Assembly: GCA_044227705.1 (NCBI GenBank)
Contig: JBGAWE010000240.1
Coordinates: forward strand, 1 to 6,658
Reading direction: 5' to 3'
Length of the DNA: 6,658 bases
From: JANOQP01 sp044227705
GTDB taxonomy: Bacteria; Bacteroidota; Bacteroidia; Chitinophagales; Saprospiraceae
Shown: positions 1-6,173 of the stretch, piece after piece
Layout of the letters: every line of letters begins with the position of its first letter
Numbering within the stretch: position 1 is the stretch's first letter
Made by a program: the position numbers and the translations under genes
Notes under the pieces: generated by a model
Database searches by the model: none
What the model saw: only the letters and a program-made list of their open reading frames with translations
Told to the model about the DNA's origin: nothing

Positions 1-2
1 AG

Positions 3-761
3 AAAATCATCGACGCGAAAAAGACGGCTTTCGACGGTGCCCTCTCCGCTGTCTGCATCGAGCGCAAGGCGTTCAAAAAGGTGCAGGAGGCGCAGAACTT
101 CTACACCCTCATCCTCAACTGCCAAGCCATCGAGACCTGCAAGGACATCGAGCAGGCGCAAGAGACCGTAAAGGACCAGACGGCACTGGCGGCGGACGTG
201 AAAAAGTCGTTCGACGCCGTGCTGGCCGACATGAAGACCTTGAAGAGCAAGCTCGACGACGTCCACCTGAAGACCGACGCCTTCCGGACGCTGGTCAAGA
301 ACTCCTGCAACACCGACGACAAGAAGAAGGCCACTGGCATCGACCCCGCCCTCCTCTCCGACGCGAACCTCACGGCATGGGTTGACGAGTCGGTCAGCGC
401 ACAGGACGCCATCGACCAGGCCTGCGAGACGGCGGTGCAGGTGGCGGGCATCTTCGGTTTCACCAATGTGGCCGCGCTGAAAGGCTACGCCGACGGGGCG
501 AAGGCCCAGTGCGATGCCTTCAAATCCGACGTCGAGGGCAACCTCAAGGGCGGCGAGGCGAACCTGAAGAACGGCCAGAAATCGCTCGCCGAGGCCCTCG
601 CGAACCTCTCGGCCGCCGAGGCCAAGTGGCGCATGGCCGAGACCGTCGACAACGCGCTCCTCGATACGGCCACCAACACGCACTGGCCCCTCGACACAAG
701 CGGCCTGCCGACCATCGAGGACATCCAATTGGCGGTCAAGAAAGCCGTCACCACGCCTTGA
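3..761 (+). CDS. Helical cysteine-containing protein of unknown function (5' end outside window)
   Basis: I do not recognise this protein. The frame is open to the left edge, so the true start lies upstream; the GTG at 81 is only an internal codon, because in-frame coding continues before it (KIIDAKKTAFDGALSAV...). About 252 residues are visible, ending in TGA at 759-761. The sequence is rich in Ala, Lys, Asp and Glu, with long stretches that look alpha-helical or coiled-coil, notably the Lys/Asp-rich part near bases 200-330 and the Ala/Leu/Glu-rich part near 540-640. Six cysteines are spread along it (contexts AVCIE, LNCQ, ETCKD, NSCNT, QACET, AQCDA). No signal peptide or membrane segment is visible, although the N terminus is missing. 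It lies 47 bases upstream of a second protein of similar character, and both precede the tube genes of an injection system. A role as accessory structural protein or cargo is inference from position only. Confidence 0.8.
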   Translation, partial: KIIDAKKTAFDGALSAVCIERKAFKKVQEAQNFYTLILNCQAIETCKDIEQAQETVKDQTALAADVKKSFDAVLADMKTLKSKLDDVHLKTDAFRTLVKNSCNTDDKKKATGIDPALLSDANLTAWVDESVSAQDAIDQACETAVQVAGIFGFTNVAALKGYADGAKAQCDAFKSDVEGNLKGGEANLKNGQKSLAEALANLSAAEAKWRMAETVDNALLDTATNTHWPLDTSGLPTIEDIQLAVKKAVTTP

Positions 762-808
762 CGGCCGCGCTCGAACCTGTTTTTCAAACTCGTAAATCCT
801 GATTTGTC

Positions 809-1624
809 ATGGCAAACCCAGCCAACATGGCCACAAGCCCCGACAGTGCCCAAGCCTACATCGACAGCTTGGGCAAGCAGCTCGCCAACGCCAAGCTCGA
901 CCTCGACAAGGCCCTCGCGCTGCAGGCCTCCGCGCAGCTCGAACACGCGAAGACGCAGGCGTGGAAGACCCTCATCTGCGCCTGCCACGATGCGCTCGAG
1001 CAGACCAACCTCCAGGCCAGCCTCCTCATTGACCAGCTCGCGACGGCCAAGACGCAGGCCGAACTGGTCGGGAAAGGGGCCGATTTCGGGGCGCAGGCCT
1101 TCCTCCACTTGTTGAGCGACCTGAAGATGGTGGCCTGCTGCATCGAGTCGCTCAAGTCGAAGGTCCCAGCGGGCAACAAGACCCCCGGCAACGCTGTCAG
1201 CGATGCCTGCGAAAAGCTCGCCGCCGCGCTGGCCGATGCGATGAAGTGCGCCGAGGCCGTCATAAAGGCGATGCTCGAGACCTATGAAAAGGGGCAAAAA
1301 CTCCTCAAGGGCGTCGGCGACCCGGGGCTGTACAAGTCGCTCTGCATCGTCCACGACCATTTCACCGCGCCGGGGCCGACCCCCGACCACACCACCTGTG
1401 CCGACTGTTCGGACGCGGAGAAGCCCGTTTTCCCGCTCGACGAAAAACAGCCCGGCTTCTACAAGGACGTAGCCGACGGTTGCGCACAGGCCGACATCGA
1501 CCTCGCCGCCGCCCTCCTCGCCCTGCAGGCCGCGCAAAAGGAGAAGAACAAGCAGCAGACCTGCTACGACGCGCTTAAAGCCGCTTATGATGCGGCCGTC
1601 GCGGCGAAGGCCTGCAAGAAGTGA
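809..1624 (+). CDS. Cysteine-rich helical protein of unknown function
   Basis: This complete frame of 271 residues starts at ATG 809 after a short AT-rich spacer without a Shine-Dalgarno sequence. I do not recognise the family. The protein is mostly Ala/Leu/Lys-rich and probably helical. Residues about 30-55 and 229-256 look like two versions of the same helical pattern (D-L-x-x-A-L-x-x-L-Q-A). It contains 12 cysteines, including CAC near residue 57 and a CC pair near residue 112, which is many for a soluble cytoplasmic protein. Residues 179-200 hold C179, H182, H184, H194, C197 and C200 in a Pro/Thr-rich, probably non-helical stretch, which could bind a metal ion. No signal peptide is seen; the N terminus is polar (MANPANMATSPDSAQ). 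Composition and placement resemble the partial gene before it, so the two may be diverged relatives. Position directly before the tube gene suggests a link to the injection particle, but the function is unknown. Confidence 0.85.
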   Translation: MANPANMATSPDSAQAYIDSLGKQLANAKLDLDKALALQASAQLEHAKTQAWKTLICACHDALEQTNLQASLLIDQLATAKTQAELVGKGADFGAQAFLHLLSDLKMVACCIESLKSKVPAGNKTPGNAVSDACEKLAAALADAMKCAEAVIKAMLETYEKGQKLLKGVGDPGLYKSLCIVHDHFTAPGPTPDHTTCADCSDAEKPVFPLDEKQPGFYKDVADGCAQADIDLAAALLALQAAQKEKNKQQTCYDALKAAYDAAVAAKACKK

Positions 1625-1677
1625 CGCGGCCGCTGGCCCAGTATCCAAATCTCTCAACTTTCAAATTCAACTGAACA

Positions 1678-2124
1678 ATGGCAGAATATCCGCTTCCCAA
1701 GTTCCATTTCCGGGTCGAATGGGGTGGCACGAACATCGGCTTCACCGAGGTGACCGGCCTGACGGTCGAGACGGAGTCCATCCAGTACCGGCACGGGGCC
1801 AGCCCCGAGTACTCGAAGACCGAGCAGCCCGGCCTGAAAAAGAACAACAAGGTCACGCTCAAGCGCGGCACGTTCGAGAACGACAACGAGTACTTCAAGT
1901 GGTGGAACGAGACGAAACTCTTCGAGGAGAAGGGGGCCAAGTTCCGCCGCGCCGTCACCATCAAGCTCCTCAACGAGGCCCACGAGCCAATCGTCGAGTG
2001 GACGCTCAAGAACGCCTGGCCGACGAAGGTGCAGAGCGCCGACCTCAAGGCCGACGCCAACGAGATCGCCATCGAGTCCATCGAACTGGCCCACGAAGGG
2101 CTTGAAATCAAGAACGGGAAATGA
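1678..2124 (+). CDS. eCIS inner tube protein, T4 gp19 family (Afp1-like)
   Basis: This 148-residue protein matches the conserved phage-tail/eCIS tube family (T4 gp19-like, Hcp fold), which forms stacked hexamer rings making the inner tube propelled by sheath contraction. Family features seen are the N-terminal FHFRVEWGG strand followed by FTEVTGLTVETE, then YRHG with a Pro/Glu loop, the LKRGTF strand near the middle, and the closing block around residues 93-110 (VTIKLLNEAHEP) followed by W-x-L-x-N-A-W-P and a final E-x-A-I-E-S-I-E-L strand. Length fits the family. The ATG at 1678 follows CAACTGAACA, with no Shine-Dalgarno. Its end overlaps the next tube gene by 4 bases (ATGA at 2121), suggesting coupled translation. 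It lacks the insertions of the Afp5-like paralogue, so it is the better candidate for the repeating tube subunit. Family assignment is firm; the Afp1 role is inference. Confidence 0.93.
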   Translation: MAEYPLPKFHFRVEWGGTNIGFTEVTGLTVETESIQYRHGASPEYSKTEQPGLKKNNKVTLKRGTFENDNEYFKWWNETKLFEEKGAKFRRAVTIKLLNEAHEPIVEWTLKNAWPTKVQSADLKADANEIAIESIELAHEGLEIKNGK

Positions 2125-2600
2125 GCGCGGTGAAGCTGACCGACGACCACTACTACCCGCCGGTGGGCTTCCACTTCCTCGTCGAGATTGACGGGTTCAA
2201 GGAGGATGCCGACATCCGCTTCCAGTCGGTCGGCGGGCTGAACCAGCAGATGCAGACCGAGGCCTTGAAAGAGGGCGGCGAGAACCGCTTCGAGCACGCC
2301 CTGCCGACACGGGCCAAAAGCTCCGACCTCGTGCTGAAGCGCGGCCTCGTCAACTCGGCCGCCAAGGACAGCCTCACCCGATGGATACGGGACACCATCG
2401 AGCAGTTCCGCATCGTGCCGAAGAACCTGACCGTCAAACTCCTCAACGAGGGCCACGAACCGCTAATGACGTGGAAAGTCGAGCACGCTTGGCCAAAGAA
2501 CTGGAAGGTCTCCGACCTCAATGCCGACAAGAGCGAACTGGTCATCGAGACCATCGAGTTGAGCGTCAACCGGTGCACGCTCATGGAGGCGACGAGATAG
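2121..2600 (+). CDS. Second gp19-family tube protein, probably tube initiator or baseplate adaptor (Afp5-like)
   Basis: This 159-residue protein is a paralogue of the preceding tube protein. It shares the N-terminal FHFLVEI strand, LKRGLV, the block at residues 103-114 (LTVKLLNEGHEP), HAWP and the final ELVIETIEL strand. It differs by DGFKEDADIRFQSVGGLNQQMQTE in the first hairpin, a longer helical part around TRWIRDTIEQF, and a C-terminal extension (NRCTLMEATR). In Afp and PVC particles a second, slightly different tube protein (Afp5/Pvc5) forms the first ring between the baseplate hub and the main tube, and the same role is inferred here. Its start codon sits inside the stop region of the upstream gene (ATGA, 4-base overlap). 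DNA at 2436-2461 is nearly identical to 1963-1988 in the upstream gene, consistent with duplication followed by divergence. No sheath gene separates the two tube genes. Confidence 0.9.
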   Translation: MSAVKLTDDHYYPPVGFHFLVEIDGFKEDADIRFQSVGGLNQQMQTEALKEGGENRFEHALPTRAKSSDLVLKRGLVNSAAKDSLTRWIRDTIEQFRIVPKNLTVKLLNEGHEPLMTWKVEHAWPKNWKVSDLNADKSELVIETIELSVNRCTLMEATR

Positions 2601-2609
2601 GGTCGCGAA

Positions 2610-2633
2610 CCGCAAACCATTGATAGTCAACCG
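2610..2633 (+). repeat. Intergenic near-repeat with TTGA-N3-TCAA dyad, copy 1
   Basis: This 24-base segment lies in the 45-base spacer before the DUF5908-like gene. It matches 19 of 24 positions of the segment at 5684-5707 in the spacer before the gp25-like gene. The core at 2620-2630 is an imperfect palindrome with arms TTGA and TCAA around a 3-base centre. It could be a protein-binding site, an RNA element or a relic shared between spacers. The match was counted by eye, and its function is unknown. Confidence 0.4.
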
Positions 2634-2645
2634 CTTACCAACAAG

Positions 2646-2828
2646 ATGCCCATCGAAATCCGCGAGCTGCACCTCAAGATAACTGTCGACGACCAGCCCC
2701 CGTCCGGGCAGCCGGGCGGGACCAGTTCCTCGCCGTCGTCGAGCGGGGGCGGGGAGCCTGACGAGGCTCTCGTGGCCGCCGTCGTCGAGAAGGTGCTGGA
2801 GGTCTTGAACCAAAAAAATGAGCGTTGA
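2646..2828 (+). CDS. DUF5908-like small protein of eCIS loci
   Basis: This gene encodes 60 residues, starting at ATG 2646 after the A-rich leader TTACCAACAAG. The opening MPIEIRELHLKITV is typical of the DUF5908 family, small proteins found between the tube genes and the LysM adaptor gene in many Bacteroidota injection loci, in about the place of afp6 in the Serratia Afp cluster. The molecular role of the family is not established to my knowledge. Three parts are visible: an N-terminal beta-like strand (residues 1-14), a Pro/Ser/Gly low-complexity linker (about 17-38), and a short C-terminal amphipathic helix (EALVAAVVEKVLEVLNQ). A run of seven A residues at 2812-2818 encodes part of the last codons and also forms an A-rich leader for the next gene, which begins only 3 bases after this stop. 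Recognition rests on the N-terminal motif, length and position. Confidence 0.82.
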   Translation: MPIEIRELHLKITVDDQPPSGQPGGTSSSPSSSGGGEPDEALVAAVVEKVLEVLNQKNER

Positions 2829-2831
2829 GCC

Positions 2832-3545
2832 ATGCCGACGAACGTCGTAAAAATCAGCATCGAGCCTTTCTCCGACGCCAAGATGACGCAATCGGCCGGG
2901 CAGGCGTTCACCATCCCCATCAACCCCGAGCAGTTCTCCGAAAAGCGGCAGCTCAAGTACGACACCAAAAAAGGCGTCGGCAACCAGGGCACCAACGCCA
3001 AGTACGGAGGCACCGAGCCGGAGGAACTGAAACTGGACTTCACGCTCGACGGAACGGGGGCCGTCGAGGGCAACGCACTGCACGACAAGGACGTGCCCGA
3101 GCAGGTCAAGATGCTGCTCGAGACGGCCTACACGATGAAGAGCGAGATACACAAGCCGCGCTTCCTCAAGCTGCACTGGGGCGAGCATTTCACCTTCCCA
3201 TGCGTGCTGACCGGGCTGGACATCACCTACACGCTCTTCAACCGCGAGGGCCTGCCCCTGCGGGCGAAGGTCAGCGCGGTCTTCCTCAACTATATAGAGG
3301 AGGAAAAGCGCATCCGGCAAGAGGACAAGAAGTCGCCCGACCTCACCCACACGCACTCCCTTGTGCAGGGCGACCGGCTTGATTTGCTCGTCCACCAGTT
3401 CTACGGCGACAGCCGCTACATGCCGCAGGTGGCCCGGCTCAACGGCCTGACCTCGCTGCGGAAGGTGCGCGTCGGGCAGCCACTGCTCTTCCCGCCGTTC
3501 GCGACGGACGAGATTGCCCAGACGGGCAGCCACCTCGAACCGTGA
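2832..3545 (+). CDS. CIS tube-type protein with C-terminal LysM domain (Afp7-like, gp53-like adaptor)
   Basis: This 237-residue protein has two parts. Residues 1 to about 165 carry the N-terminal contractile-injection tube-type domain, recognisable by ISIEPFSDAK, the IPINPEQFSEKRQLKY strand pair, LKLDFTLDGTG and LKLHWGEHFTFPCVLTGLDITYTLFN. A charged linker (YIEEEKRIRQEDKKSPD) leads into a LysM domain at about 173-226, with the pattern HSLVQGDRLDLLVHQFYGD...VARLNGL...VRVGQPLLFPP. In Afp/PVC particles and T4 (gp53), such LysM proteins clamp the spike hub to the baseplate wedges, and a peptidoglycan role is unlikely. The ATG at 2832 is chosen because it follows the upstream stop by 3 bases and starts the conserved N terminus. 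The next gene follows after 37 bases. Family assignment is strong; the exact contacts are inferred from relatives. Confidence 0.9.
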   Translation: MPTNVVKISIEPFSDAKMTQSAGQAFTIPINPEQFSEKRQLKYDTKKGVGNQGTNAKYGGTEPEELKLDFTLDGTGAVEGNALHDKDVPEQVKMLLETAYTMKSEIHKPRFLKLHWGEHFTFPCVLTGLDITYTLFNREGLPLRAKVSAVFLNYIEEEKRIRQEDKKSPDLTHTHSLVQGDRLDLLVHQFYGDSRYMPQVARLNGLTSLRKVRVGQPLLFPPFATDEIAQTGSHLEP

Positions 3546-3582
3546 CAACAGTCAACCGAAGCAAATCAGCCTTTCAAGAAAA

Positions 3583-5364
3583 ATGGCCGAAACTGACGCC
3601 CGCTCCGCACCGCCCGCCGACCAGCACGGCGTCGTCGACTACGAACTGACGGTCGACGGCAAGAACGTCGCCCGCGACTTTCAGGTGATTTCGATGGCCA
3701 CCGCCGCCGAGGTCAACGCCGTGCCGTCGGCCCGCATCGTGCTGCGCGACGGTGGCTCGGCGGCCGAGAGCTTCAAGGTGAGCGAGAAGGACGTCTTCGT
3801 CCCCGGCAAAAAAGTCGTCGTCAAGCTCGGCGGGACGCAGGAGAAGAAGACCGTCTTTCAGGGCATCATCGTCAAACAGGCCATCCGGGCGCGGGGCGAG
3901 ACCGGCGCGACGCTCACCGTCGAGTGCCGCCACGCAGCCATGAAGGCCACGCTCGGACGGAAGGACAAATACTTCATCGACAAAAAGGACAGCGAAATCA
4001 TCGAGGACATCCTCGGGCCGCTCGGCCTGAAGGGCAGCATCGAGGCGACGGAAGTGACGCACAAAGAGGTCGTCCAGTTCCGAACGACGGACTGGGACTT
4101 CGTCAATCTCCGGGCGGAGGCCAACGGGAAGCTCGTCATCGCCGAAGGCGAAAGGATCAACCTGAAAAAGCCCGACACCTCGGCCGCGCCCGTCAAGACG
4201 CTCCTCTATGGCGAGAACATCATGGAGTTCGAGGCCGAGCTTGACGCACGGACGCAGTGGAAATCCGTCAAATCGACCTCGTGGGACTACGCCGGGCAGG
4301 CACTCGCCGAGGAAGAGGCGGGCAGCGCGCCCGTCGAGGAGGCGGGCAACCTGCCAGGCTCGAAGCTCTCGGAGGTGGGCGGCCTCGCCAACTTCGAAAT
4401 GAGGCACAGCGGGCAGGTCTTGCCGCAGGAACTGAAAGCTTGGGCCGGGGCTGCGATGCTCAAAAGCCGCCTCTCGAAAGTGCGCGGCCGCGCCCGCATC
4501 AAGGGCGACGGCGACATCAAGCCCGGCTCCGTCGTCAAGCTCGGGGGCTGCGGGGCGAGGTTCAACGGAAAGGTCTTGGTCACCGGCGTCCGGCACGAGG
4601 TCGTTAGCGGGTCGTGGTTCACGCAGGTTCAGTTCGGTTTGTCGCCCGACTGGTTTTTTCAAAAAACAGACCTCGCCCAGCCGCCAGCCGCTGGGCTGAC
4701 GACGCCCATCGGCGGCCTGCAAATCGGGGTGGCCGTGCAGCTCGAGGGCGACCCGGACGGCGAGGATCGCATCCTCGTCCGCCTGCCGACGCTCGACGCG
4801 AAGGCGAAGGGCATCTGGTCGCGCGTCTCGACGCTCGACGCAGGGAAGGAGCGCGGCACCTTTTTCCGCCCCGAGATAGGCGACGAGCTGGTGGTCGGCT
4901 TCCTCAACGATGACCCGCGTGAAGCCGTCGTCCTCGGGATGCTCAACAGCAGCGCAAAGCCCGCGCCGCTCCAAGCGAAGGACGACAACCACATAAAAGG
5001 CCTGCAGACGCGGAGCAAGATGAAGCTCATGTTCGACGACGAGAAGAAGAAGGTCACCCTCGAAACCCCGGCGGGCAACAGCTTCACCATCGACGAGGAC
5101 CAAAAGAGCATCACCCTAAAAGACCAGCATGGCAACAAAATCGTGATGGACAAGGACGGCATCGCCATCCACTCCATCAAAGACCTGAAAGTGACCGCCG
5201 ACAAGGACATCTCCCAAAAAGCCACCGGCAACATGGCGCTCGAGGCCACGCAGAACCTCGACGCGAAAGCCTCCATGTCGCTCTCGGCGAAGGGCAGCGC
5301 GAGTGCCGAGTTCTCGGCCTCGGGCAGCACGACGCTCAAGGGGGCGACGGTGATGATCAACTGA
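3583..5364 (+). CDS. VgrG-like spike/hub protein (Afp8-like, gp27-gp5 fusion)
   Basis: I place the start at ATG 3583 (MAETDARSAPP), which follows the A-rich leader TTTCAAGAAAA, rather than at an upstream in-frame TTG at 3514 that lies inside the preceding gene. This gives 593 residues. Residues about 15-370 form the gp27-like hub region (YELTVDGKNV..., FQVISMATAAEVNAVPSARI, VECRHAAMKATLGRKDKYF, TTDWDFVNLRAE). Residues about 375-455 form the gp5 OB-fold (PIGGLQIGVAVQLEGDPDGE, VRLPTLDAK, FFRPEIGDELVVGFLNDDPR, VVLGMLN). Residues about 480-593 form a needle of short repeated strands (VTLETPAGNSFTIDED, ITLKDQHGNKIVMDKDG, then Ala/Ser/Lys-rich strands ending in TTLKGATVMIN). The protein should trimerise as the central spike onto which the tube is built. 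No C-terminal toxin domain or lysozyme domain is present. The PAAR gene lies 24 bases downstream, as expected for the needle tip. Confidence 0.95.
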   Translation: MAETDARSAPPADQHGVVDYELTVDGKNVARDFQVISMATAAEVNAVPSARIVLRDGGSAAESFKVSEKDVFVPGKKVVVKLGGTQEKKTVFQGIIVKQAIRARGETGATLTVECRHAAMKATLGRKDKYFIDKKDSEIIEDILGPLGLKGSIEATEVTHKEVVQFRTTDWDFVNLRAEANGKLVIAEGERINLKKPDTSAAPVKTLLYGENIMEFEAELDARTQWKSVKSTSWDYAGQALAEEEAGSAPVEEAGNLPGSKLSEVGGLANFEMRHSGQVLPQELKAWAGAAMLKSRLSKVRGRARIKGDGDIKPGSVVKLGGCGARFNGKVLVTGVRHEVVSGSWFTQVQFGLSPDWFFQKTDLAQPPAAGLTTPIGGLQIGVAVQLEGDPDGEDRILVRLPTLDAKAKGIWSRVSTLDAGKERGTFFRPEIGDELVVGFLNDDPREAVVLGMLNSSAKPAPLQAKDDNHIKGLQTRSKMKLMFDDEKKKVTLETPAGNSFTIDEDQKSITLKDQHGNKIVMDKDGIAIHSIKDLKVTADKDISQKATGNMALEATQNLDAKASMSLSAKGSASAEFSASGSTTLKGATVMIN

Positions 5365-5388
5365 CCACCTTTCAAACGCTCGAAAACG

Positions 5389-5679
5389 ATGCCTCCAGCC
5401 GCCCGCCTCACCGATATGCACGTCTGCCCGATGTTCAACGGCCCTTCGCCGCACGTCGGTGGGCCGGTCGTCGGCCCCGGTTCGCCGACGGTCTTGATCG
5501 GGGGGATGCCAGCGGCGGTCGTGGGCGACACCTGCGTATGCGCCGGGCCGCCAGACGCCATCGTGAAAGGCTCGGCCACCGTCCTCATCGGCGGAAAACC
5601 GGCCGCCCGGATGGGCGACACGACCGCGCACGGCGGCTCCATCGTGGCCGGGGCGCCGACCGTGATGATTGGTGGTTGA
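5389..5679 (+). CDS. PAAR-domain spike tip protein (Afp10-like)
   Basis: This 96-residue protein is a PAAR-domain protein, which forms a metal-stabilised cone on the end of a VgrG-type spike. It opens with MPPAARLTDMHVCP and contains repeated strands of the family type: SPTVLIGGMPAAVVGD at 32-47, SATVLIGGKPAARMGD at 62-77 and a final APTVMIGG. Candidate metal ligands are H11, C13, H22, C49, C51 and H81; I cannot say from sequence alone which bind. The whole protein is one PAAR domain, with no N- or C-terminal extension, so it does not itself carry an effector. The ATG follows CTCGAAAACG, A-rich and without a Shine-Dalgarno. It sits between the VgrG-like and gp25-like genes, whereas in the Serratia Afp cluster the gp25-like gene (afp9) precedes the PAAR gene (afp10). 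Confidence 0.95.
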   Translation: MPPAARLTDMHVCPMFNGPSPHVGGPVVGPGSPTVLIGGMPAAVVGDTCVCAGPPDAIVKGSATVLIGGKPAARMGDTTAHGGSIVAGAPTVMIGG

Positions 5680-5683
5680 AACG

Positions 5684-5707
5684 CCGCAAGCCGTTGATTT
5701 TCAATCG
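5684..5707 (+). repeat. Intergenic near-repeat with TTGA-N3-TCAA dyad, copy 2
   Basis: This is the partner of the segment at 2610-2633, with 19 of 24 bases identical by eye. It begins 5 bases after the PAAR stop. The palindromic core is at 5694-5704. Its place in a spacer, just after a stop codon and before the gp25-like gene, parallels copy 1. Function unknown. Confidence 0.4.
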
Positions 5708-5721
5708 CCATCGCAGACCGT

Positions 5722-5735
5722 AAATCTGAAATCTG
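5722..5735 (+). repeat. Tandem 7-base direct repeat in the gp25-like gene leader
   Basis: The heptamer AAATCTG occurs twice without interruption, ending 10 bases before the ATG of the gp25-like gene. It is part of an AT-rich leader that contrasts with the GC-rich coding sequence. It may simply keep the leader unstructured for initiation without a Shine-Dalgarno. The related octamer CGTAAATC at 5719-5726 also occurs at 791-798 before the cysteine-rich gene. Confidence 0.45.
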
Positions 5736-5745
5736 ACATCCAAAA

Positions 5746-6171
5746 ATGGACAAGCCATATCTCGGACGCGGCTGGGCCTTCCCGCCGACCTTCATCCAGA
5801 ACCGCCGTTTCGGCGGTGAGGTGGAGATGGTCGATGGGCGGGCCGACATCGAGCAGAGCCTCGGCATCCTGCTGCGCACCAGCCTTGGCGAGCGCGTCCT
5901 GCAGCCCGACTACGGGTGCAACATGGCCGACCACCTCTTCGACCCGATGAGTGCCACCGAGCTGGGCATTCTCCGCGACCGCGTGGAGACGGCCATCCTC
6001 TACCACGAGCCGCGCATCAACGTCGAACGGCTCGGCGTGACCCCCTCCGACGGCCTCGACGCGATGGAGGGGAGGGTTATTTTCGAGATCGACTACGTCG
6101 TCCGGGAGTCCAACAGCAGGTACAACTTCGTATACGACTTCTATTTGAAAGAGTCGCCCCGGCCGCTCTGA
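5746..6171 (+). CDS. gp25-like baseplate wedge protein (Afp9/TssE-like, GPW/gp25 family)
   Basis: This 141-residue protein belongs to the GPW/gp25 baseplate wedge family. Visible hallmarks are the N-terminal GRGWAFPPTF segment, DIEQSLGILLRTSLGERVLQPDYG in the first third (QSL..LL.T..GER...P.YG), a short helix ending in LRDRVETAILYHEPRI, and the core EPR motif at E88-P89-R90, followed by INVERLGV and a final strand pair around VIFEIDYVVRESNSRYNFVYDF. In T4 and type VI systems the EPR segment is in the wedge core, and gp25 supports the first sheath ring; the same baseplate role is inferred here. The ATG at 5746 follows GACATCCAAAA after a 66-base spacer, the second longest in the locus, which carries a dyad and a tandem heptamer. 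It is followed by an 82-base spacer with hairpins. Confidence 0.94.
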   Translation: MDKPYLGRGWAFPPTFIQNRRFGGEVEMVDGRADIEQSLGILLRTSLGERVLQPDYGCNMADHLFDPMSATELGILRDRVETAILYHEPRINVERLGVTPSDGLDAMEGRVIFEIDYVVRESNSRYNFVYDFYLKESPRPL

Positions 6172-6173
6172 AC

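Noticed and set aside
485..1657. Antisense open frame of 390 residues opposite the two unknown helical genes
   Set aside because: Because the + strand genes here are of unknown function, I considered the reverse. The + frames have coherent helical proteins, a spacer with an A/T-rich leader and collinearity with the operon, while the antisense product is Arg/Gly/Val-rich and spans two genes and the spacer between them.
2463..3548. Antisense open frame of 361 residues opposite the tube, DUF5908-like and LysM genes
   Set aside because: It spans several recognised genes on the other strand and has shadow-like composition.
3514..3582. Upstream TTG start for the spike gene, adding 23 residues
   Set aside because: It would overlap the LysM gene. 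The added residues (MPRRAATSNRDNSQ...) look like translated spacer, and the ATG at 3583 has the usual A-rich leader.
3574..5103. Long antisense open frame of 509 residues opposite the spike gene
   Set aside because: It lies wholly opposite a clear VgrG-like gene. Its translation is Arg/Leu/Asp-rich low-complexity sequence typical of GC-rich antisense frames, with no recognisable domain.
5694..5728. Bacteroidota-type promoter (TTG ... TAAATCTG) before the gp25-like gene
   Set aside because: The -7-like element has one mismatch to TAnnTTTG, and the 24-base gap to the TTG is longer than the usual spacing. The position in mid-operon adds no support.
4659..5879. Antisense open frame of 406 residues opposite the spike, PAAR and gp25-like genes
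   Set aside because: It crosses three well-supported genes and shows no family features.
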